Source: Candidatus Omnitrophota bacterium
GTDB lineage: Bacteria > Omnitrophota > Gorgyraeia > Gygaellales > Profunditerraquicolaceae
Assembly (NCBI GenBank): GCA_018822885.1
Contig: JAHJJA010000160.1
Location: forward strand, 1-35,875
Length of the DNA stretch: 35,875 nt
Direction of reading: 5' to 3'
The translations under genes were made by a program, and so were the position numbers. The notes under the pieces are model-generated. The model searched no databases and was not told the DNA's origin. It worked only from the letters and a program-made list of their open reading frames with translations. Positions 29,217-35,875 of the stretch are shown here, one piece after another (positions within the stretch are counted from its first letter, which is position 1; each line of letters begins with the position of its first letter).

Positions 29217-29957
29217 TTAAACTATCCCCGTCTCTAAATAACTCTTGACCTTGTCCAGATCTTCAGGAGTATCCACCCCGATAGTGTCGTGTTTAGTCTC
29301 AATGACCTTGATACGAAAACCCTCTTCTAATACTCTTAACTGCTCAAGGCATTCGACCCGCTCCAAATAAGAAATAGGCTGGTTTTTATAAGTGAAAAGG
29401 AAATCCTTTGTGTATGCATATAAGCCTATATGCTTAAAATAAACAGGCAATTTTATCTGGGAGTTCACGGCGTGGTAAGGGATAGGTGAACGGGAGAAAT
29501 AAAGCGCAAAATTATGCTTATCGATCACGACCTTAACCACATTAGGGTCATTTACGACTTCAGGCTCTTCTATCGCCTTCATTATCGTGGCCATAGTGAC
29601 TTTCTTATCATCAATAACAGCCCTTGCCGCTGAATCTATCATCGAAGGATGGATCAGGGGTTCATCCGCCTGTATATTGACTATTACTTTTACATCCAGC
29701 TCGTTTATGACTTCGATGATCCTGTCCGTGCCGCAGGCGTGGCCCTTAGAAGTCATCACTACTTTTGCGCCGAAATGACGTGCTACGCTGGCTACCAGTT
29801 CGTTGTCGCAGGCAACGATCAGATCGTCAAGTGTCAACGCCTGCTTTGCGCGCTCCCAGACATGCTGGATCATAGGCTTTCCTAAAATGTCCGCGATGAC
29901 TTTCCCCTCAAAGCGGCTCGAAGAATACCTCGCAGGAATAATGCCAATTACGTCCAT
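29217..29957 (-). CDS. kdsB: CMP-Kdo synthetase (3-deoxy-manno-octulosonate cytidylyltransferase)
   Basis: IIPARYSSSRFEGKVIADILGKPMIQHVWERA, NIQADEPLI, HIGLYAYTKDFL, GVDTPEDLDKV. Confidence 0.96.
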   Translation of the reverse strand: MDVIGIIPARYSSSRFEGKVIADILGKPMIQHVWERAKQALTLDDLIVACDNELVASVARHFGAKVVMTSKGHACGTDRIIEVINELDVKVIVNIQADEPLIHPSMIDSAARAVIDDKKVTMATIMKAIEEPEVVNDPNVVKVVIDKHNFALYFSRSPIPYHAVNSQIKLPVYFKHIGLYAYTKDFLFTYKNQPISYLERVECLEQLRVLEEGFRIKVIETKHDTIGVDTPEDLDKVKSYLETGIV

Positions 29958-29972
29958 ATGCCCCCCTTGCCT

Positions 29973-30989
29973 CTATCTGTTTATTCTTTCGATCAATTCT
30001 TTTCTTGAAGTTGTCGCCGTGCCTACTTTGCCTACGACGATACCGGAAGCGTAATTCGCGATGTAAGCGGCATCAAGCTTATCGGCGCCGCAGGAAAGCG
30101 CAAGGCTAAACGTTCCGATAACTGTATCGCCTGCTCCGGATACGTCAAAGACTTCCTGCGCAACCGTCGGGATATGCGTGATGCGCCCCTGTTTCTCAAA
30201 CAAGCGCATCCCCTGTTCTCCCAAAGTGACCAGGATCGAATCAAGCTCCAGATATTCCAACACCTGACGCGCCGCGATATCGATATCCCTGTCCGAAAAA
30301 AGCCGGTCGTTATTCATCTTGAAACGATTAGTAGTATCAGTAAGTTTTAGATTGCGGACCGCGTTTTCTAATTCTTTGCGGTTAGGCGTGATCGAAGTGA
30401 CCCCCCGGTAAAGTTGAAAATGCTCTTCCTTAGGATCTACCGTCACTACCTTTTTTTGTGAATCCACAAGCGAAACGATCCCGTCTAGAAGATCTTTATT
30501 TATTACCCCCTTGCCGTAATCCTCGATAATTACAGCGTCAAAATTCTTGATATTCTTTTCGATAAAAGTAAAAATCTTTTTATTGATCGCGCGCGAAAGC
30601 GGCTCGGTATTCTCCCAGTCTACCCTTACGACTTGCTGATGCCCGGCGATAATACGCGTTTTTAAAGTAGTGTGCCTGCTGGATTCTATAAAAACTCCGT
30701 TTGAATCAATCTTTCTCTTTCTTAACTCGCTTAATAAGATTTCGGAATTCTTATCGCGCCCCACTACGCCGACGAGACAGACTTTTCCGTCGAGAGCGGT
30801 GATATTATTCGCGACATTAGCCGCGCCTCCCGGGACATTTGTACGGCGATTAGCCCAAACCACAGGCACAGGCGCTTCAGGAGAGATCCTATCTACCTTA
30901 CCCCAGATGTATTCATCAAGGATGAGGTCCCCGACTACTAAGACCCTGGCCTTATTGAACCTTTGAATTATTTTTTTCAATCTTTCCAT
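29973..30989 (-). CDS. hldA: D-glycero-beta-D-manno-heptose-7-phosphate kinase (stand-alone RfaE domain I)
   Basis: ARVLVVGDLILDEYIWGKVDRISPEAPVPVV, PGGAANVANNI, FDVSGAGDTVIGTFSLALS; no nucleotidyltransferase domain. Confidence 0.92.
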   Translation of the reverse strand: MERLKKIIQRFNKARVLVVGDLILDEYIWGKVDRISPEAPVPVVWANRRTNVPGGAANVANNITALDGKVCLVGVVGRDKNSEILLSELRKRKIDSNGVFIESSRHTTLKTRIIAGHQQVVRVDWENTEPLSRAINKKIFTFIEKNIKNFDAVIIEDYGKGVINKDLLDGIVSLVDSQKKVVTVDPKEEHFQLYRGVTSITPNRKELENAVRNLKLTDTTNRFKMNNDRLFSDRDIDIAARQVLEYLELDSILVTLGEQGMRLFEKQGRITHIPTVAQEVFDVSGAGDTVIGTFSLALSCGADKLDAAYIANYASGIVVGKVGTATTSRKELIERINR

Positions 30990-30991
30990 GT

Positions 30992-31924
30992 CTATTTGGC
31001 CTCTTCAATGATCGCTTGCGCCAATAACGGCAGCATGATCTCATGATGGCCGATAATATAAAATCCCTGCCCGCCCCCCATGACAGGGCGTGACACAACA
31101 TTTGCTGCCGGCCGATAATGATAAATCATATCAAAATTTGCCGTGGTAAAATTCTTGACTGTTGAGCCAAGATTGCGGCTTAAGTTTAAGGCCTTTAAGA
31201 ATACCTCCGGCATAATCACCGTAGAGCCAAAATTTAAAACCGCTCCCCCGTTATTTAAACCCTTGATATTCTCAACCAGCGCATGAAAATCGCGAAGAGA
31301 GCCCTCGCCGGTACTAGCGGCGTCAAAAGAAGGATGCTGATGGATTATATCTGTGCCCAAAGCAACAAAGATCAAAACCGGGACTTTATGGATAAATGCA
31401 TTATAAAGAATACTCGATCTTTTATTGGGTAACTTTGCTTCGCTGATCTTCTTAGCTACAGATTGGCCAAGCCCCAAACCTTGGCATACCCCCTCTTTTA
31501 CCGCGTAGTTTAAGAAATCAGCAGTTTCTTTACCCATGCCAAACTGCCCAGAGACTAAACTCTTTGCGACATCTTCAGAGGTCTTGCCCTGAAAAGCGAT
31601 CTCAAAATCATGAATGATCCCTGCGCCATTCAGGCAAACGCAGGTAATTATTTTTCTTTTTATTAATTCGATGATCACCGGGCTAAGGCCGCATTTTATC
31701 ACGTGAGCTCCGGCCATAAAAATTACAGACTTCTTAGCCTTACGCGCCTTGACAACAGCTTCGACCACGCAACGCAGATCCCGGGCCTTTAAAATATCAG
31801 GCAAAGAGCCGTAAAAATCCTTAAAACTCTTATTGCGGAAAGGAACCTTGGCAAAATCGCCTGATTTTACCTTGCTAAACCTGGACTTAACCGAATATCT
31901 CTTTACCTTATTAATATTAATCAT
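30992..31924 (-). CDS. Uncharacterised protein, possibly deoxyhypusine-synthase-like fold
   Basis: VIFMAGAHVIKCGLSPVIIELIKRKIITCVCLNGAGIIHDFEIA...GGGQGFYIIGHHEIMLPLLAQAIIEE; intact 310-aa ORF, 3 bp from hldA. Confidence 0.55.
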   Translation of the reverse strand: MININKVKRYSVKSRFSKVKSGDFAKVPFRNKSFKDFYGSLPDILKARDLRCVVEAVVKARKAKKSVIFMAGAHVIKCGLSPVIIELIKRKIITCVCLNGAGIIHDFEIAFQGKTSEDVAKSLVSGQFGMGKETADFLNYAVKEGVCQGLGLGQSVAKKISEAKLPNKRSSILYNAFIHKVPVLIFVALGTDIIHQHPSFDAASTGEGSLRDFHALVENIKGLNNGGAVLNFGSTVIMPEVFLKALNLSRNLGSTVKNFTTANFDMIYHYRPAANVVSRPVMGGGQGFYIIGHHEIMLPLLAQAIIEEAK

Positions 31925-31971
31925 GGGAAGTTTTTATTTTAGCATAAATTCCCGACAAATCAACTTATTTT

Positions 31972-32004
31972 ACCATTTACACACCTACGAGGTGTGTAAA
32001 TGGT
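31972..32004. repeat. Perfect 15-bp palindrome with 3-nt loop
   Basis: ACCATTTACACACCT-ACG-AGGTGTGTAAATGGT; overlaps the stop codon of the double GT9 gene. Confidence 0.85.
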
Positions 32005-34042
32005 TGTTTGGGCTGGCCAGGATTGACCACGCTGCTTTTATGACGTCGTCTACAGTTATCGCTTTAAGACAGGCGAACTCTCTTTTGCAATTATGCGCGA
32101 GGCACTCAATACAGCCGACCTCTTCATGCAAGATCCGGTCATTTTTACCTATCGGACCCCAGCGCTTAGGGCTTAAGCCAGCCTGTGAACGGCCAAAAAT
32201 CGAGATGACCGGTGTGCCCACTGCTGAAGCTATATGGACAGGTCCGGAATCATTAGAGATAAACAAGGTGCATCTTTTCAATACGCTTGCCAACTCGCTG
32301 ACAGAAGTCCTTCCGGCAAGATTCACTACCGGGGCCTTCATATTACCGACTACCGACTGCGCAAGCGTCATGTCTTTTGGTCCGGCAACAACCAGCACCT
32401 TAAAACCATATTCCTTGGCCAAGCTGTCGGCGACTTCAGCAAAACGCTGGTTAGGCCAGATCTTTGAAGGGCAGCTCGCTCCCGGATGAATTGCTAATAA
32501 CCTATCCGAACCAGCTATCCCTTCTCTCACAAATAGATCATCTACTAACTTTTCAGATTCTTTCTTGATCGGCATAAACAAATCTAAATCACTTGGCTCT
32601 ATTCCCAAATATCTCACTAAATCCAGGCTATATTCTAACTCGTGTTTTTCTCCTAACTGCTTGCTATGTTGAAACTTTTTACTCAACAGAAATCCCATCT
32701 TTTTGCCATAACCGATCCTATGAGGGATCCCGGCAAAAAAAGTTATTAGATGGACACGGTTGATAGGATGCAAAACCAAAGCCAAATCAAACTTTTTCTT
32801 TTTTAAATTCAGGGTGAATTTTATTGACCTGACCCAACTTTTATGTTTCTCGTCTTTATCATAAATAATCACCTGGTCTAAATAAGGATTACCCTCGACA
32901 ATATCCAAAGCATATGGGCTCACCATCATAGCAATAAAAGCATTGGGACAGGCCTTGCGCATCGCCTTTATCACCGGGGTCGACAACAACACATCCCCTA
33001 TCCTGTCCGTTCTGACAATTAATATTCTTTTAAACTTATCCTCCATACTCCTGACCTTACAACTCAACACCCTTCTTACCGAACCCAAAACATCTTCTAC
33101 CTTCACCAGATGAATACACTCCAAAGTCCCGAGTCTGCACTGTGCCTTTTCGCAAGGCCGACAAAGAATCTCTTTTCTCACCGCAGCGCAATTTGCCGAC
33201 CAAGGGCCGTATTTTCCCTGGTCGGTAGGGCCAAAAATGGAAACAACCGGAATATTAAGATAGCTCCCCAAATGCAAAGTCGCGCTGTCATTAGTAACTA
33301 ATAACTTGGCAAACATCAATAAATAAGCCAATTGCGAAAGATTAGTTTTGCCGGTCAAATCCAAAACAGGATATTTACAATTTGCAGTAATATATTCAGA
33401 GGTCTTGATATCATCACGATCCCCGGCTAAGACTATCTTTGCCTTAAACTCTTTCACTAAGTGCGGGATCAACAGGCAGAATTTTTCTTTTGCCCATCTC
33501 TTAGTATGGCTTTTTGCTCCGGGCGCAATAACAATAAGGTTGTCTCCGGCCGCAATGCCATTCTTCAATAACAACCCTTTAATAAAAAGCTTATCCTGTG
33601 GACTAATAAATAACAAAGATTCCTTTGCCTCGAATGCCTTTTTGACATTTAGCTTTTTTAATAAAGAGCGGACTTTATAAAGATGGCGCTCCTGCATGTG
33701 GCGGATATGCCCTGGCACACCAGTAATAATTGGAAGTTTATAACGGGCAGGCAAAAATATACCAAAAAATGTATTGCGTAGATCTATCGCCATATCAAAA
33801 TTCATTGCCTTAAGCTTATTAAACAGCTCGATCTTATCTCTTAGCTTGGCGCGCTTGTCAAATACTATGACCTCCTTAATATGAGGATTGTTTCCAAACA
33901 ATTCACTCGGACGCCGGGCAGTCATCACCGAAATTTGCGCATTGGGAAAATATTCCCTTAGCTCATCTAATGCGGGTAGGGTCAAGACCACATCGCCAAT
34001 ATTACTAAGAGTAATAAACAGGATTTTCTTTACTTCTTTCAT
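31985..34042 (-). CDS. Double-domain GT9 (heptosyltransferase-type) glycosyltransferase fusion
   Basis: Two full modules: ILFITLSNIGDVVLTLPAL...NDSATLHLGSYLNIPVVSIFGPTD and ILIVRTDRIGDVLLSTPVI...NDSGPVHIASAVGTPVISIFG. Confidence 0.9.
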   Translation of the reverse strand: MKEVKKILFITLSNIGDVVLTLPALDELREYFPNAQISVMTARRPSELFGNNPHIKEVIVFDKRAKLRDKIELFNKLKAMNFDMAIDLRNTFFGIFLPARYKLPIITGVPGHIRHMQERHLYKVRSLLKKLNVKKAFEAKESLLFISPQDKLFIKGLLLKNGIAAGDNLIVIAPGAKSHTKRWAKEKFCLLIPHLVKEFKAKIVLAGDRDDIKTSEYITANCKYPVLDLTGKTNLSQLAYLLMFAKLLVTNDSATLHLGSYLNIPVVSIFGPTDQGKYGPWSANCAAVRKEILCRPCEKAQCRLGTLECIHLVKVEDVLGSVRRVLSCKVRSMEDKFKRILIVRTDRIGDVLLSTPVIKAMRKACPNAFIAMMVSPYALDIVEGNPYLDQVIIYDKDEKHKSWVRSIKFTLNLKKKKFDLALVLHPINRVHLITFFAGIPHRIGYGKKMGFLLSKKFQHSKQLGEKHELEYSLDLVRYLGIEPSDLDLFMPIKKESEKLVDDLFVREGIAGSDRLLAIHPGASCPSKIWPNQRFAEVADSLAKEYGFKVLVVAGPKDMTLAQSVVGNMKAPVVNLAGRTSVSELASVLKRCTLFISNDSGPVHIASAVGTPVISIFGRSQAGLSPKRWGPIGKNDRILHEEVGCIECLAHNCKREFACLKAITVDDVIKAAWSILASPNNHLHTS

Positions 34043-35058
34043 TTTAATCGAATCTCTTTTATCACATCTTCCGGAGTTATCGCCTTCATACAGCGATTAT
34101 CCTGGCATTTTACTTTATAGCAGGGAATAGGACATCCTACATCCTTTTGCAAAATAACAGTATTACTCTGAGGAAGCGGCCCGGTGATCATAGTAGAGGT
34201 CGGGCCAAAAAGAGCGATGATCTTTTTTGCCCCTACCGCGTTAGCTATATGCAACGGTCCGCTGTCAGCAGTGATAAAGACATCCGCTCTTTTTGCCAGG
34301 GATCCGAGCTGTTTCAGGCTAAAAACTCCGCAGGCGACTACAGGCTTTTCTTTAACCGCCTCTCGTATTGACCTTGCCAAGGCAACATCCGTTTGTGCTC
34401 CGGTAATGACTATTTTAGCGCCAAAATTCTTTGCTAAACCTTCAGCTAAATGCACCCAATTCTCTTTTGGCCAACGTTTAGGGAGCCAATTTCCTCCGGG
34501 ATTAAGTACTGCCAAAAAATCCTGGCTTGCAATCCCGTGATGGCTTAACCAATCTTCAACACTCTTAGCATCCGTATCACTAAACACAAAATCAGCAAAT
34601 TTATCTTTTACTTTAAGCCCGGACTGCTCAATGACATTAAGATAATAATCAGCCCGATGCAGGCTATCCCTATCCGGAGCAATGATTTTTTTGGTCAGGA
34701 GAAACCCTCTTTTCTTGGTGTAATATCCGAACCTCTCGGGTATCCCGGCAAGACGCGCTACAAGCGCGCGGGTAAATGAACGGTGTAGCAAAAAAACCAT
34801 ATCAAACTTCTTGGATTTGAGCATCTTGATAAAACTCAACTGCGCAAATAATCCTTTGTGGCTATCTTTCTCATCAAAAATAATTATCTCATTCAGGTAC
34901 GGATTGCCTTCAAGAATAGAACGGCAGCGCTTTGGCACTGCACAAGCAATAAAGCTATCCGGGTAATTATAACGGATGTTCCTTATTACTGCCGTTGAAA
35001 ACAAAACATCCCCAAGCCAGTTCACATTAAAAATAAGAATACGCTTATTATCTCGCAT
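34039..35058 (-). CDS. GT9 heptosyltransferase-family glycosyltransferase
   Basis: ILIFNVNWLGDVLFSTAVIRNI...NPGGNWLPKRWP...ADSGPLHIANAVGAKKIIALFGPTS. Confidence 0.9.
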   Translation of the reverse strand: MRDNKRILIFNVNWLGDVLFSTAVIRNIRYNYPDSFIACAVPKRCRSILEGNPYLNEIIIFDEKDSHKGLFAQLSFIKMLKSKKFDMVFLLHRSFTRALVARLAGIPERFGYYTKKRGFLLTKKIIAPDRDSLHRADYYLNVIEQSGLKVKDKFADFVFSDTDAKSVEDWLSHHGIASQDFLAVLNPGGNWLPKRWPKENWVHLAEGLAKNFGAKIVITGAQTDVALARSIREAVKEKPVVACGVFSLKQLGSLAKRADVFITADSGPLHIANAVGAKKIIALFGPTSTMITGPLPQSNTVILQKDVGCPIPCYKVKCQDNRCMKAITPEDVIKEIRLK

Positions 35059-35848
35059 GTTTTCTCTTATTCTCTTTCATAAAGGTGTAATAACCGGAGG
35101 TCTCGACAGCAAATACGAATAAATTCTCCGCGTTCTCCGAGATCCTTAACCTCTTTAGCACAAAAATATCATCGTCGGGATAATCTTTCCCGGGGTTTGT
35201 GCCAACCGCTATTTTATAACCCGCATCTATCACAAGCTGCCGTATATGCTGGTTGAACATGCCTCCGGGGTAACTAAAGATGTCGACCTTGCGCCCCAGT
35301 TTTTCCTCAAGGATCTTCTTAGAATCAAAGATCTCCTTTCTTAGGTCTTTTTCAGATTTGATATTTATCAGCGGTTCAGGCCCAAGACAATGGCTTCCTA
35401 TAGTAATAAGGCCGGAATCCTGCATTATTTTGATCTCTTCCCAGCTCAATCTGTCCTCTTGCTGCCTGCCGACTTCATTGACTATTATAAATATAGTCGC
35501 AGGAAAATTATATTTTTTTAATATAGGAAACGCATAAATAAAATTATCCCTGTAGCCGTCGTCAAAGGTGATCGCGATAGTCCTCGGGGGGATCTTCCTT
35601 TTCTCTCTGATCAAATTTCCAAGGGCTTCTAAAGAAATCACATTATAATGGCGCTGTCTTAAAAAACGCATCTGCCGTTCAAAGGTTGCCGCCGAAACTC
35701 TGATCCTGTTCTCTGGCTGGGGTGTTTTTTCAACAGAATGATACATGATGATCGGCACCACGTATTGTCGCCGTAAAAACGCGCAGAAAGAAAGCGCTAC
35801 GGCAAAAACTATTCCAAGGATTATTATTACTCTGCGGCGCTTAAACAT
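35048..35848 (-). CDS. Polysaccharide deacetylase (NodB homology), membrane-anchored, with variant metal site
   Basis: N-terminal TM; YVVPIIMYHSVE, IAITFDDGYRDNFIYAFPILKKYNFPATIF, GSHCLGPEPL, FSYPGGMFN. Confidence 0.85.
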   Translation of the reverse strand: MFKRRRVIIILGIVFAVALSFCAFLRRQYVVPIIMYHSVEKTPQPENRIRVSAATFERQMRFLRQRHYNVISLEALGNLIREKRKIPPRTIAITFDDGYRDNFIYAFPILKKYNFPATIFIIVNEVGRQQEDRLSWEEIKIMQDSGLITIGSHCLGPEPLINIKSEKDLRKEIFDSKKILEEKLGRKVDIFSYPGGMFNQHIRQLVIDAGYKIAVGTNPGKDYPDDDIFVLKRLRISENAENLFVFAVETSGYYTFMKENKRKHAR

Positions 35849-35875
35849 TCCAAATACTCCTTTTCGGTTTCTAAA

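Noticed and set aside
30032-30244. 70-aa minus-strand ORF inside hldA
   Set aside because: Out-of-frame shadow of the conserved kinase.
31833-32489. 218-aa plus-strand ORF
   Set aside because: Spans the 5' end of the DHS-like gene, the palindrome and the antisense of GT9; no domain signal.

Overview
The 35.9-kb window is densely packed. Every gene I can support reads leftward on the minus strand, in several apparent operons. The right-to-left blocks are: (1) LPS/Kdo/heptose: polysaccharide deacetylase, GT9, fused double GT9, deoxyhypusine-synthase-like protein, hldA/rfaE1, kdsB, kdsA, kdsD, kdsC, an LptC-LptA-like protein, lptB; (2) tig-clpP; (3) class V aminotransferase, a PilZ-PilT fusion, serA; (4) a degenerate UshA-like/thioredoxin-fold fusion protein, a homocitrate-synthase-family gene, purA; (5) an OmpA lipoprotein with a near-consensus sigma70 promoter, a coiled-coil membrane protein, a clear intrinsic terminator, DUF4912, GH57; (6) uppS-cdsA-dxr-rseP-ispG-proS-rimP-nusA-infB-trpS (trpS runs off the left edge). 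The gene set implies a diderm LPS-producing bacterium. Candidatus Omnitrophota or a similar lineage is a guess only. No rRNA, tRNA, CRISPR, phage or intact transposon was seen. The most interesting items are: the PilZ-PilT retraction-ATPase fusion between two serine-biosynthesis-type genes; the secreted UshA-like pseudoenzyme fused to a CxxC thioredoxin-like region; 'domain-deleted' ProRS and trigger factor; the LptC-LptA fusion; a DHS-like protein in a heptose cluster; and hairpin-forming intergenic elements placed just 3' of stop codons, including a dispersed GTCAYAAG-type family and a possible three-way-junction RNA. All family calls were made by eye, with no database search.
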